The notes: generated from the sequence alone by a model not told the origin. A stretch of DNA of 64,000 bases from Paralvinella palmiformis (GCA_025642065.1 JAODUP010000579.1:1-64000); one strand, 5' to 3'. Shown: positions 38,310-50,904, counted from the first letter of the stretch. Numbers and translations are program-made.

Positions 38310-41300
38310 TATACATGCCCGTATTGGAAATGGTTCCGACCCAGCTACTTCTAGCATTTGCATTTGCACAGACGTGTGCACTTCAACTTTACCCTCACGC
38401 ACTTGCACCGAGAGCAGGTAATTGTGCAAGTGCACTTCACATCCAGGTGAAATACATCCTTGGCGATGGGCAGCGACATTCAAATGGGAAGCAGCTTGCC
38501 GTCCTCTTTCTCCCATCTATTATTAGTGGGGTTGTTGACAGGCACCCTGGACCTTTGAACTATTGTCCAGATGTTTGGAAGACACTCCTTTTGAGATGTT
38601 GCAATTTCCTCCACCAAGGATGGCACTTCGTGTATCAATTTGCAGCAAAATCGTTTACCCTTGAACTTGAAGGAGAATGATGATTGATGTTTTACGGCCA
38701 CCTTTGTGTACATGGTAGGCTAAATGGGCTGAGCGACACCCAAAGGTAATGAAGCGAAGTCAATAACGAAACAACCTCCCTATAAGCATACGCCCAGATT
38801 CGAAAATGGGTGGTAGTGCTTTGTGGTACAACACGCTACCGCTAGTCCACAGAAGCGTCCTTGAACATGAAGGAAGACGTACTGTCTGATCCTGTGAATG
38901 TGTGAAAGAGGGCCACGGCTTTGCATTTGGTCGTACCAAGGTTTGTGGCGATAGTGTTCAGTGAGATCATTCTGGTTGTCTTTCGAGTTTGGAAGGAGAT
39001 CCAAGTTTCTGAGGCTGGATTCAGAGCCTTGATGTGATGAAAAGTATCCAGAAGGATTACGACAAAATCTGTGTCTCCAGTATGAACCATTCAAAGTGAC
39101 GATGCTTGGAGGGCGTGGAGGAAATATACTATGACACGAGTATCAGTTTCCTCATGGTTGCACTGATCCATTGGTGGACCGTTTCCAATATGGTGGACTT
39201 GATCACCTGTCGTAATGTAAACATCCTTGTCGTCTGGGAATTGTCCTTCTGTGATCTTCTGGGATAGGTATGAGAACAGTTCGTTCTTGCTATCAATGTT
39301 CGCCAGAAGCTTCTGCCAATTTCTCTGGTAATTTATGCAGTACCAGATAGGTTGCTGGGTACTGTTTCCTCGTTTTAACCGTGTCAGTGCACAATACTGG
39401 TCTTAGACAATGTCTACTCATGCCTTGGACAGTTGTACCAGGACGTGAGTGTATCAGTAGTCCACCATCAATAATTAGAAAGTAGTAAAATCCTGGTGCA
39501 AATACATGCTCGTCGACAGATATGGTGCCCCTCGTACCGGCCGCCATGATGTATACCAACTGATCTGACTTGGTGCAAAAGCTTAGTGACCCTTCGGATG
39601 ACAATACAGGTGAGGATGGTGAAGATTCATGACGAAAAAACTCCTTCAAAACAAAAGCTTGCCCGTAGAGCTCTGTGTGATGTTTGAAGTGCTGCATTTT
39701 CTGCTTAATTGCTGTCTTCTTCTGTGTTTTCTTATCATGGAACAACAGTAAGTTGTTTCGCTTGATAGGTGTGGTCAGAAGTGTGTAATTTTAACCAAGC
39801 ACACTCGACCATACGGACAGATACGGCACCAACCGCAGACTCACACACCGAGATTTTCACTGTCCTCCTCATAAGGATTCCCCGTGTTCATCAACACCTA
39901 CAGCAAATCTTTAGCATGGCTTGATATCGGTCCTGAGATACACATCCTGATGATGGTGTTCATCATCATCGTTGTCAGTAAACTCCTCAACGACTCGGCT
40001 GATTTCGGAACCAATCATGATATAGCGTTCCAGCATGTCAGGATTCTCTGTGAGACCAATCATGCCGCCAACTCCTTTTACTCTTTAGTTGGCTTTTTTC
40101 ATGTGCATGATCAATTGGTATGGATGAGAAACGCCAATTGCTTCGAGTTATTGTCCAATATCCCTGCTCTAACTCTACCTGGATGCTATCTGGGAGAACT
40201 TCCAAGTCTCGGATATAGGTGGGAAGCCATCTGTCATCCTCATAGATCAGGAGTCCTAACTTCCGTTCCCGATGTGCTCGGATGAACATGAACTTGATTT
40301 GTTGGTACTTGTGTATGAGTAGCCAGAATTTGTATGTTGGGCTTTATTGAGAAGCTACAACGGCCCAAACCTCAAGCTTCATATCGGTTCCACTGTCCTC
40401 ATAGGCTCGATGTAGACGGCTGTCAAGTACAATAATAGTACCTTGATGGGCATATTTGTCTTCACTGGTTCTTTACTAGCTCAGCTTCGTTCAGGGCTTC
40501 AGGCCATCCAGAACCAAAAAGATTATCTCCCATGGTGCTCTACAAAGCCTTTCCAATGTGGAGTTCACATAGCATCACCACAAACTTATCTTCCCCCAAT
40601 AATTCAGAAAAGCACTCGAGGTCATATAGTGGTTGGTCCACTACCAACACGGGGATTTTGTGTGGGTTGAGGTGCTCAGTTTTATCACATATTCCATTAC
40701 ATGTCGAATCATTTCTAAAGTAGGTGCTTTCTCATGGAGAAGAGGCAAGAGGGCTTCAATGCCCATTTTTGGTTGTCCAACAGCATCTAATCGAGCAACA
40801 TGGAATGAAGTGTATACCACTGGAGTGCCTCTTTCTGTATCAGAATCCATATATAGGGTGTCATGTACATCCGTCATCCTTGCCTGTTCGTGTTGTTTCT
40901 CCTCATCGAATGAATTCGTTCCCACTGAATGCACATCTTTTACCGGATGTTCGGTAATAAGGTTTGGGCCCACAGGTGGCACAAAGGTATATGAAAGTGG
41001 CAGGATGGGTTCACTCATGCCTGTTCCTGGTTTCTAGGAGTTAATTCGTAAACATTCCAGGTTCATCTCAGGCTTCTGAGATAAAAGAAATTGAAATCCC
41101 AGTTCGGTGGAAGGGTGAGTTTGCAGTGCGGTATGTGGGATTGCGATTTAAGTTATTCAGTGCTGCTATTGTGAAAATGTACTGACCCAAATTTGTAGGA
41201 GAAGCACTATAGCAAAGTTAACTTCAATGGAGATAGCTTTCTTATATGACACGCCCAGAGAATATTTATGTAATAGTTCTACCAATTTTTTGCTTCTTGT

Positions 41301-42290
41301 TTGTGAATGCAATTTCAGAGCCAGGAACACTGAAAGTGGAGGCTCATAGTCCAAGTTAGCAGAAAGAAAAGTCATATTTAACATGGCTACCTGACTCACA
41401 AAGAGGATTTTCCTGGAATTCTCTTGTTCTGGCGATTATGTGAGTCCCGCGAGCAGTTGACGGAAGAAATATTTCATACGTTTTGGAACAGATGATTCTT
41501 CACAAAAATTGGGAAATGAACCAACAAACTTGAATGCAGTGTCATGATCCAAAACTGCTTTTCGGAGAATGGACACTGCCATTAGTAATGTATGTTTTTC
41601 CTCCATGAAAACTCGGTCTCTGATATCTTTTTTCTCTGTCAAATTCGGGAAATGTTCGAGGACGTTTTCTTTAAACGTGTCCGAATGGTCAGCTGCGTTT
41701 GTTTTGGCGTATTAGAAGAGACAAAGATTATGATTAACAGCTGCACTAGTCCGCCGGGATCTTTTTATTTCAGGATGTAATCCTTCATAATGACCTTTCT
41801 TTGCATGCCCAAGTGCTGATGCATTGTACAGTTGACGACATGATTTGTGCCAGGAAGTACTTTTCCTGTGCATGGATTCCTTATCTGGAAGTTTTACGTC
41901 GGGGTGGGTAGCATCACCAATTGCTCTGAACTGGCTTACAAAGCTAATGATTTCTGTGTAGGCTCCCTCTCTACGACTGGATTCGCAAGAGGACAAACAA
42001 GCTCTTCCTGGGTTTGCTTTTGCCTTAGAATGCACAACTGCCATATTGCTGCCCCAGCCATCTGAGCAACCATCTTTAATTTTGGCATACCAGAACATTC
42101 GAAGCAACAATGTTTCAATACCAGTTGATTTCACACACAATACTACCTTTATTATAGCAAGAAAAGTTACATTGCATAGAAAATTGTAATTCACGATTTT
42201 CGATGGTCGCCAATTTGTTTGATATCTGAGTGCTTGACACTCTGGCCAAAATTGTTCCACTAGTACTGAAAATGAAACTTCTGCATCAAT
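38310..42290 (-). pseudogene. Broken member of a multicopy invertebrate ORF family with PIN-like nuclease region
   Basis: Read on the minus strand, the blocks are, in order: KLPDKESMHRKSTSWHKSCR (about 41900); a helical block with LALKLHSQTRSKKLVELL (about 41310); LSYTFVPPVGPN and ARMTDVHDTL (about 40900); FGSGWPEAL (about 40500); RSHRER-like and RWLPTYIRDLEVLPDSIQ with FSSIPIDHAHE (40290-40080); NIDSKNELFSYLSQKI (about 39270); CNHEETDTRVIVYFLHALQ (about 39140); HTGDTDFVVILLD and ALFHTFTGSDSTSS (39085-38890); and a Cys-rich tail (38445-38350). I recognise this order from long, multicopy, unnamed proteins of molluscs and cnidarians. The acidic HEE-DTR and DTD-x-V blocks suggest a PIN/XPG-like nuclease. 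It is probably encoded by a mobile element. The copy has many frameshifts and a SINE insertion. Confidence 0.65.
38676..38858 (-). mobile_element. tRNA-derived SINE (family S), inserted in the PIN-like gene
   Basis: Read on the minus strand it starts with a tRNA-like head, CTTCTGTGGACTAGCGGTAG (A box), with the B-box-like TTCGAATCTGGG further on, and ends in ATCATCATT repeats. It is flanked by near-identical 17-bp copies of CCTTGAACTTGAAGGAG (38659-38675 and 38859-38876, about two differences), a target-site duplication. The insertion separates the block FTGSDSTSSFMFK from GKRFCCKLIHEV. Two further copies lie at 50542 and 63316. Confidence 0.85.
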
Positions 42291-42299
42291 TTGAATTGA

Positions 42300-44365
42300 T
42301 TAAGTGTCCGGACACCCTTCTATAAGTAAAACTGCGGAAGGGCTGCACTAGAGTATGTCATGGCAGGGCCAAGTAGTGCCTCATAGCGATCATAGAGATT
42401 GTTTGTCTGTTTTTACTCAGTTAAACGTGAAATGTTTTCCAATATATTGTATGCTTGTTTGATGAGGACCAGCGGAAAAGAATTGTAGGCTTCTCTACGC
42501 AATGCGCATGCTCAACGGCGTTGATGTGAATATTTGTTGACATCGATAAAAAGTGTACCTTCCCGTTTTTGTGTGCGTTTGACATCTATTACGGTAAGAT
42601 ATCTAGACGTTGCCACTCCATATAACAACATAATATATAATACTGCAAGAGACCAGCTAGAGCAAATACCTTCAAGGTATTCAAACTGTTATGGTTGATA
42701 TGGCCCAATTGACCTTCGGTGATTAACTATTGTAGGAAGGTATATTAATAAAATATTAATTACCTTCTTTATTGCAGTTACGTTTCTAGTACTAGCCATG
42801 GCATGGGTCTCATCTGAAGCTACGGTGCATGCGATTTGGAAACTGCTAGATTATTGTGCGCGGCTGTCATGACAGACGTATGATGTTGTTAATTATTCCT
42901 GTCAATGGAAAATGGCTAGAGTAATGTATGTGGATGTTGTTGTGAAAGTGTTTTGTGATTTGTCATCATGGCACCAAGGTGTTTACACTCAAGGCAGGTG
43001 ATGATGCTTTGTGCAAGGATACATGTAAACGATGCGAGAAAGGAGGATAATGTAGAGGAAATCTTTGATATCTTAATGCACAACATGACAGGCACGGTAA
43101 TAGCTGCCAACAAGATATGTAATATTGTGCAGATACTTTCATCATTATTCATGTATTCTTAGGCCAACAACTAAATGTCTCTCAAGAGGTGGAAAGAAAT
43201 GTCTACAAAACCAAGGCTACACAGAGACACAATTAAGAGCGGTAATCTGGAAATATTAGAAAGAGCGTGTTGGCAGGATGATAAGATACATGTTATTCTA
43301 ATTTCAGTTCAATCATTAAATTACATAATTCATAATTGCAAAATACTTTCTTGTAATGAAAGATGTTGAAAACAGTTTTACTCACTATTGTTTATTTGTG
43401 ATTACAGGTGCTATACATATATTGCCTAACTCAGCAAGGAGGTACCTTGGTCAACTGGTGAGTCAACATTAGTGCTGTCCTGTTTTATTTCCGAAATGTG
43501 GTTAAAAATTCTGTTCAAAGTATCGTTATGTATTTACTAATATAATATGGAATATTTGTGGTATTTGAGTAGATATTATTATAAATAAATATTCATATAC
43601 GTGAAACTAGCTTTAATAGCATTCAGGGTCTTCCCAGGACATTATCTATTCAATTAATTAATTTCTTGATTGCCAGCTTAATATTATAGTTTTATTATAA
43701 TATTAGTATCACTTTATTCATGAGGCAGACTACCTTCCATGACTTCTGCTATCTCGTCACACCAATCTGTGAGCTTACACACTAGCTTCTCCTCATTGTG
43801 AACATGAAGCAGAAATATATCAGTTTAGTAGGTTTAATCCCAAACCGAGAGAGGTCTGAAAGATACAAGAACCTCAGGACTTACGTGTAGTAAATTTCAC
43901 CAATTTTTTCATGTTATCAAGGATATTACTAACAATTGAATACTGTTGTATTATATAGTAATGAAATAATTGTAAATTATTACCAATTTATATAACAAAT
44001 TTTTATGCACAGATCTTCCCTTTTCCCTTTTTGTGATTATTTCATATACAGGTTTCTACCTTTGTGCTAATGAATATGTATGGTAAGTTATCTTGAATCT
44101 AGTATTGATCATATTAAGTTTCGCATACTTCAGAGATGAACATTTAAATTCATATTTATTTAGATTTGAACAAACTTCTAGATACAACAAAGATACATAT
44201 GGATATTGTAAATAGGCAAGATATGCAATATGTCATGTTTCTCCAATTAGGATGGAATTAGTAAATACAGAATTTCAGATGGATTAAACTAGATTTCCTC
44301 AAACTGGGGGAGCTATGACTTGGTTTATATAAATAATGATGATAAGTTTACATGTGGTTGTTGCA
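42300..44365. other. Unassigned stretch with exon-like fragments
   Basis: A frame at 42968-43162 (64 codons) and one at 43175-43369 look more protein-like than average. A 49-nt segment after GATTACAG at 43409, ending CAACTG|GTGAGT, could encode AIHILPNSARRYLGQL. They might be exons of one gene or element on the + strand, but I recognise no family and the phases cannot be checked. The rest is AT-rich noncoding sequence. Confidence 0.35.
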
Positions 44366-44369
44366 AAAG

Positions 44370-45515
44370 AGAAAGAGCTCAGCATCTGTGGTGTCAGAAT
44401 GTTTTATATATAGGTTAGTTTTAGACCACAGAAAAGTATTGTTGAATCAACGCTATGGTGTCAAACTAGTTATCTTATCTATGTAGTAACTCACCATTGA
44501 ACCACACGCACGTGTTGTTTACTGCGAGCTGTGGTGTCAAATGGTATGTTTAACGTGCTTTTGTTAGTAGACTGCACGTAGCCGCTTTCCTTTGGGCGTA
44601 ATATATTTGTAGCGTACGAAAAGCTAATTAGTTGGCGCCCACAGACGGATGAATAGCCCAGAAACACGTATAGGTCTACATATATATGTTTCGATAGATG
44701 GAGATGTAGAACATTTATATTTAGATTAATGTATACATCTTTTTAATTATATTTGGATTTATGGAAGTATAGGTCTCAGAGGAAGTTTAGTGATGTTGAT
44801 ATTCTGCGCTATATATGTGTCCTAAAACTCACATTGCCGTGCCAGACATCAGACCTATTTCGATCCAGATTCATTATTAGACCAATGTAAGAAAACAGTG
44901 TCATTACTACAACAAGTTTAACTCTAGTAGCTTTGCTATTTATGATGTAGAACCTGTATTGTTGTCCTCCTATGAGGTCTGGCGAACCTACCTATTAATT
45001 CATACAATGCTGCTTGATGGATTTATACTCCTGAAGTCGTTTGTTACTCTATGGATATTAAGCTGCGGACAGAATTTTATCCCACATTCTGGATAATTAG
45101 GTTACACTTATATAGGAAAATTGTTGAATGTATAGCTATTATGATCCCGACATGTCATTCGCAATATCGGAGATCTGCCTGAGATCCGCTCTTTCAGACC
45201 AAGGGCCCAATGGATCAAGTGGATAGGCGCTTTAATTTAGATCCAACTACACCTAACTGCATATACTTAGGGATGCTAAATTAGGCGTGGATGAACGTTC
45301 ATTTAGTGATGAACGGAAACGTATGAGGATTAGTGGTTAAATCACTTATCTGAGTCAATACGGAGTTGGTGTACATTGCCTCACGTGGCCAACGAACTTT
45401 AATATATGTTAACACGCCGAGGGCCCATAAAGGCGTAACTTTTCACTGAGGTTAGAGAAGAATTTGCGACGCCAGACTAGTCGGAAGTGTATCGAAACAG
45501 TTCATATATGTACCA
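44370..45515. repeat. Dispersed repeat family A/B/C, full A-C-B copy
   Basis: Block A (44370-44840) shares AACCACACGCACGTGTTG with the other A copies. Block C (about 44850-45290) shares ATTAAGCTGCGGACAGAATT and GGATAGGCGCTTTAATTTAG with 49885-50345. Block B (45305-45515) shares GACGCCAGACTAGTCGGA with 1905-2240. It abuts the 3' end of the Pao/BEL coding remnant, the position of a 3' LTR for a minus-strand element, and A/C copies also lie on the far side. Confidence 0.75.
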
Positions 45516-45733
45516 GTCCTTTACGATCCTTGCTGACATCTTCGACCCGAGCTAAAACCCAAATTCCCCTTGGCTGATCGATTGCTAAGACTATATCATC
45601 TACAGATGAATTTCGTAATAATTTCTGCCATTTCTGTCGCTGTTGGAGTAAATGCAGGTACTGTTCTTTCCACCTTTTCCAAAACTGGCCTGCAATATAT
45701 TGGACACGTTGCCATCTGCGTCTGACATAGCAG

Positions 45734-46505
45734 TCAGTTTTTGGAGAATATGCCAATTGGAAGAGATGCAGCTGGTTTAACCAATAGTAGATTATTTGGT
45801 TTGATGGCCTGTACATCATCAGGAGAATACGCTACAAGTGTGAGTGGTCTACTGTTCAAACTATTTTCAACCTCACAAAACAACGTTTGCAGACCCTCGT
45901 CATCGATATGTATAATTTGTTCTTTCATCAAGGAGTACGACACCTTCCTAACAAGGTATGATTCGTTCCCAAATTCCGCCAAAATATGAAGCTGTAGGTG
46001 GATTAAAAAGCATTTTATTGTAGTGCATTACTAATCTTGGAAGAGTTCTACTGTTGCATCTCCTGTTGCATCTCCCTCTCTGCTCCAACAAGGTTCGACC
46101 CATTATCTCAACGAATAACTTGAACACATCCACAATGAGCTACAAATCTCCTTATAACACATATACACAAATCAGTAGATAAATCACATGCTATTTCTAA
46201 GTGGACAGCTCTTGACGCCCTACATCTGAATAAAATGCCATATCTCTTGATGTTAGTACGTCCTCTCGTAACTGTAATAGGTCCAAAGTAGTCCATCCCA
46301 GTGTGACTGAAGGGATTGCTGTCAGCTTGTACTCGATCTTCAGACATACTTTTTCATAGTAGAGGCTTTGTGTAGTTTGCAAATGACGCACTTTTACATC
46401 ATGCTCTTGATCAGAACTCCAGCCTTTCTGATTCAGAATCTTTTCCTCAGTTTCATCAATGTAGAAATTTTGAAAAGATGTCCGACAGTTTTTTGTGAGT
46501 TTCAC
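45734..46505 (-). pseudogene. BEL integrase region, split by frameshifts
   Basis: Pieces include ADSNPFSHTGMDYFGPITV, the canonical start of the DDE integrase core with its first Asp. ASRAVHLEIACDLSTDLCI follows, then the strand RFVAHCGC. A later piece is LQTLFCEVENSLNSRPL, with the catalytic Glu in CEVE. TLVAYSPDDVQAIKPNNLL comes next, a conserved block after the BEL integrase core. Two or more frame changes separate them. Integrase would insert element DNA into the genome; this copy cannot. Confidence 0.82.
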
Positions 46506-47516
46506 TTATGAGCATATAAACAATAGGATTCTGCCTAATAATTAAATACTTACGTTTTGCATCGTAATCTATGGAAACATAATTTAGGTAACCTCCAACG
46601 CGAAGCAATTTGTCCCTGTCCAACAAAGTGTCGAAATGGTAAATATCACTTGAAGATTCTGTATATTTCCCTTCCTTCAGGGCACGAAATTCTTATTCAT
46701 AATGTTGTAGTTGGATTGTGTTGATCAGCATAATTTAATCCCGAGTTAGCATATCATGAGGCAACGCTAGTGAAAGAATCATCATTTTACCATCACATCT
46801 TGCAGGTATTTGGCTACGGACATTTTTCTTCTATATATTGTGATTGGCAAGCAATGCCCATGCAACGATTCGTTTGATCTTGGACCATGTAAAGCAACGT
46901 GATATGATGAAGGTGATCACTGATGTTTCTGGGTATTTATCTGGAATACTTGTAACTACAAAAGCTTCAGATCATTCCCATTCAGGCGCCCATACAAATT
47001 GTATACTATCCAATTAGAGAGTATAGATTGTGAAAGTCTTCTGTCAAAGCTTTCCATTTCTGAAGTTGATCATTTGTTACTTCTTTGTCCCACCCTAAGC
47101 CTAATCGACATGCTTCTTGTCAGATCAATTTTGCCATCGATATGAATGGAGATGCAAGACCTAGGGGATCATAGACCGAGCTTACGTATGACAGTATATT
47201 TTTTCTGGTCATTTTGAACATTCTAATACACACCCAGTGCCCGGTTATCTGGAAATTCATGGAACGTGAGATCTTTCACATTTGCGGCCCGTTCTTGTTC
47301 TTCATCAGTCTCTAGTAACAACTGGGGGAAAAACTAGCGCCAAAAAGATGTATTGTCGTGCGTTACATAACTGGATCTCTCTGTTTATTCCCATCAGGCC
47401 AGGAGAAGAACCGGAGGTAATCGCGTCTGATTTTGCTACTTTTATCTGGTAGAACAAGCATTCTACATCACCAATGATGGCTACACGTTCCTGCCTGAAA
47501 CGCAGTAGCACACTTA

Positions 47517-48407
47517 TCAACGAATGTGTAAGATCAGGACCAGAGAAGAGCATCGAGTTAAGAGATAGTCAATGGTATTGTACACTGCACTCAAAGACCA
47601 CCCAGATCTTTGTAGGTTTTTAGGGTGATACATACCACGATGAGGGAGGTACCATACCTTGGGACTCTCTCTACCATATGTTGGATTTGATGATTTCTTT
47701 GTTTGCGTACGGACGAATTTAACCAACTTGGAGAATTTCACGCGTTCACCTCTCTTTCGTTGCAAAAACATGATTTTTCCATCTATTATGGAGGTAATAT
47801 AGTAGTTTACCAATGATTCTCTTTGTGTTTCTGAATAGTTGATAACTCCCATGACATCAATGCTGACAGCATTATCATACTCTGTGAGGAATATGGAGAA
47901 TTTACTTAGATCAGGTGGGTAATCTGCTTTAATAGACAATAATGCCAAAACCTTGGATACGATCGCATTGACAATAACATCTTCATTGTGATGCAATTCT
48001 TCTAAATCACGTAAAGCAGCTATGTAGCCCATATTCGGATCGACATCTAGCCAGCCTGCAACTATGTCCCTAGGTTGACCAAGATAATTTAAGCGTTCTT
48101 CTGGACATACACAATTGTTTCCAATTGAATTATTAAATTGCCTCATAAAGCGACAAAATGTCAGTGGATTACCACTGACTGGCTGAAGATCAACCTTTGG
48201 CATATTGAATGTTCGTACTATTTGATTTACAGCATGGGATGCAGTCATACTTATATACACTAAGACATCTGACACATTATCTGCGTCTCTTTTGACTGTA
48301 TTAGCATTCTTTTGAATATTCATGAAATCATCATTGTTCTTCTGCACAGTGCAAGGCATTCTTGATTTTGCTTCTTCTATTGCCATTTCCTCTTCGCGAA
48401 GCTGCAA
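47517..48407 (-). pseudogene. BEL gag (DUF1759-like) fused to reverse transcriptase entry
   Basis: This 296-codon frame carries, near residues 75-110, MPKVDLQPVSGNPLTFCRFM and NSIGNNCVCPEERLNYL. These are the gag signatures of Pao/BEL elements (L-P-K-x-x-L...F-x-G-x-x-L...F, then E-K-x-x-Y-L). About 150 residues later the frame reads ESPKVWYLPHRGMYHPKN, which belongs to the start of the reverse transcriptase. Normally zinc knuckles and an aspartic protease lie between these two regions. They are absent and the frame stays open across the join (about 47675-47690). The simplest reading is a large in-frame internal deletion. Confidence 0.8.
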
Positions 48408-48780
48408 TTGGAGTTTTTCTTGCTGTATTCGAGCTTTCTTTTTCTATTGCTGGGCTTTGACTTTTAGCTCAGCTCTTCTGGTTGCTTCTTGTAATTTCGC
48501 TTAAATTATAGAACGTTAACTGCTTGTGGTGCTTGCACTATGAATAGTTTCATCATCATGGTGATCATGATCAGCATTCACTGTTGTGTTTTCGCTTGAA
48601 ATGCTCTCATTGTTTCCAACCGAGGTTGGAACAAATTTAAATGTGCCTCTATGTTATCTTCAGACAGCGGCAGATCACGATGCAGAACGTCACATTCCAG
48701 GAATGCATCAAACAGTACAATCCATTTCTTGAATGAAATGCTGACATAGGCTTGATCTTCGGCATTACGCACTAGAGGGT

Positions 48781-49204
48781 ACTATCTGGATCATCATGTT
48801 TCTTCACTTCTGTTGTAATACCGCCAATTGATATATTCTTATCTAGTGATCATCAACTAAGCTGTTGTGTCTAGTGTGATAATAATGTAATGGCGCGAGA
48901 GCATGTGTTTTTCACTAGAAATCTATGTCTTCTATGTAATGCATCAACGTAGTGTACATCAAATCGTTTAATATGTGGACAACACTTGTAATAAGCTGAA
49001 CACTTGTAATAAGCTGAACACTTGTAATTAGCTGATTAACTGAAGAAATGTAATAACTCGCCATTGAACCACACATACACGTGCTGCTTACTGAGAGCTG
49101 TGGTGTCAAATAGTATTTTAAGACGAATAACTTAATTGCAATTACAAAAACCGATACATATGCTAAACCAAAGCGTGCTAGGGTCGTGTGTTTGCTTAAT
49201 TATT
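48781..49204. other. Spacer with a short A-block fragment
   Basis: Positions 49045-49120 match part of block A (CATTGAACCACACATACACG, GAGCTGTGGTGTCAAAT). A 19-bp AACACTTGTAATAAGCTG motif repeats three times at 48985-49035. If the flanking A/B/C units are LTRs, the primer-binding site should lie here. I could not identify it. Confidence 0.5.
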
Positions 49205-49880
49205 CGAAATTAGAATAAAGCTGAGGTCAGTAACTTTGGTGTTAAAATGTTCCATGTATAGGATTCTTTTGAACCACCGAAAATTACTGTTGATTATCAA
49301 CTCTTGTGTCAAAGTAGTTATCTTGTGTAGGTAGTAACTCGCCATTGAACCACACACACGTTTATTGCGAGCTGAGCTGTCAAATGATATTTTTGCACCT
49401 GGTTTCGCTATTGTACATCGTCTGCATCTAGTCGCTTTTCTGTGGGCATGACTTATTTGCCGGATACGAAAAGCGGATTAGCTGGGCCACACTGGCTGAT
49501 GAATAGCACATACACTTATATAGGTCTACGTATATGTGCATACATTTGTGGAGATGTAGAACGTTTATAAGTACACCATGGAAATCATTAAAAACAGAAA
49601 CATCAGCCGCATAATGGATATTAGATGTAAGGCAACATTGGCAGTTTAGACACCCGTGGGTAGCAAAATTAATCGAGGACGGCACTGAAAAAGGTGGAAA
49701 GAAGAACTATAACATTACAGGTGCAATTTGAACTGGTGCATGAGGGCAAGAAACCGAGATCATGGCTGAAGATAAATGGATGTAAGCTTATATTTATATT
49801 AAGATTTATGGAGGTAGAGGTCTTAAACGATGTTTAGAAATATTGATGTTGTGAGCCAGTGCCGCTGTATATGTATCATA
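49205..49880. repeat. A/B/C family, block A copy with 220-bp insertion
   Basis: The copy matches 2240-2725 and 44370-44840 in both halves (GCTGAGGTCAG to GATGTAGAACGTTTATA, and CTTATATTTATATTAAGATT onward). The insertion at about 49572-49790 is absent from the other copies and is described under findings. Confidence 0.75.
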
Positions 49881-49884
49881 AAAC

Positions 49885-50535
49885 ACACCCTTCCGTTGTC
49901 AGACACCAGACCTATTTCGATCTAGATTCCTTATTACAGCAATGTTATGTCCTTATCACAACATGTTTAATTTTATTCGCTTTGCTACATTTTATATATA
50001 ATTGGTGTTGTTGTCCTCTTATATGGTCTGGCGCATACATCTAAGAATTCATACAATTCTTTTTGATGAGATTAAACTCCTGGAGAGGTTTGTTACTCTG
50101 GGTTACATATTCATGGGTATTAAGCTGCGGACAGAATTAGTTCCCATCTTGCAAGGAATTAGGTTACACTGTTATAGGAAAGTTGTTGCATAAATAGCTA
50201 TTATAATCATGACGTGTGATTCGAAGTATCGAAGATTTGCCTGAAATTCGTTATTCTCGACCATGGATCAAATATATCAAGCGGATAGGCGCTTTAATTT
50301 AGGTCACACTATACCTAACTGCAAATACGTAGGAACATTACATTAATTTTGCTATATATAATGTATAACCGGTACTGTCCTCTTATGTGGTCTGGCGAAA
50401 CGATTACTAATTCATATAATTTAGTTTGAAGGATTTAAACTCCTGTAGTCACTTATTATAATGGCAGACATCTTCGTGGGTATTAAGCTGCTAGCAGAGT
50501 TTTTTCCCCATCTAGTAACGGATTAAGTGACATTG

Positions 50536-50568
<33 letters not shown>

Positions 50569-50904
50569 TGTTTTTTTACGGCCATGTTTTGCATATGGTA
50601 GGGTAAATGGGCCGAAGGACCTCCAAAGGTAATGAAGGGAATTAAAAAATGCAAACACCTTTCATATATGCCCAGGCCGAGTTTTGAACACGGGTGGTAG
50701 TGATCGTGATCCAACACGCTACTATTAGACCACAGAGGCACCCCACACTGATATAGGAAAATTGTTGAATAAATAGAGAATATAATCCCTGCGTGTGATT
50801 CGAAGTATCGGAGATCTACCTAAAACCAGCTGTTCTCGAATATAGGGCAAATAGATCAAGTGGTTTTGCGTTTTAGTTTAGATCCCACCACATCTAACTG
50901 CATA
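49885..50904. repeat. A/B/C family, two tandem block C copies
   Basis: C1 (49885-50345) and C2 (50345-50904) both carry GTCTGGCG, TTAAGCTG and an end matching GGCGCTTTAATTTAG (C2: TGCGTTTTAGTTTAG). C2 is split by the SINE at 50542-50742. Comparison with C1 (ACACTGTTATAGGA) shows exactly where the SINE landed. Confidence 0.72.
50542..50742 (-). mobile_element. tRNA-derived SINE (family S), copy 2
   Basis: Read on the minus strand it begins GGTGCCTCTGTGGTCTAATA (A-box head), with GTGTTCAAAACTCGG as the B-box region and a (ATC)n tail at 50543-50568. The target-site duplication is CATTGACATAGGA at the left and CACTGATATAGGA at the right. It is inserted in a block C repeat. Confidence 0.85.

Larger units (their letters stand above)
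45502..48780 (-). mobile_element. Pao/BEL-type LTR retrotransposon remnant
   Basis: Minus-strand coding blocks follow the BEL order. First is a coiled-coil-like gag start and a DUF1759-type gag (48407-47690). Next is reverse transcriptase entry KVWYLPHRGMYHP (about 47672-47634), then GPDLTHSLISVLLRFRQE and GDVECLFYQIKV (about 47540-47450). SVYDPLGLASPF lies near 47185-47150. Integrase follows, with HTGMDYFGPITVTRGRTN (about 46305-46250), RAVHLEIACDLSTDLCI, and SLNSRPLTLVAYSPDD (about 45870-45820). The C-terminal domain ends near 45502. Frames are broken throughout and the protease is missing. The element is inactive. Confidence 0.88.

Noticed and set aside
43409..43457. Short exon with good AG acceptor and GTGAGT donor
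   Set aside because: No flanking exon in matching phase or recognised protein. It is mentioned only within the unassigned stretch.
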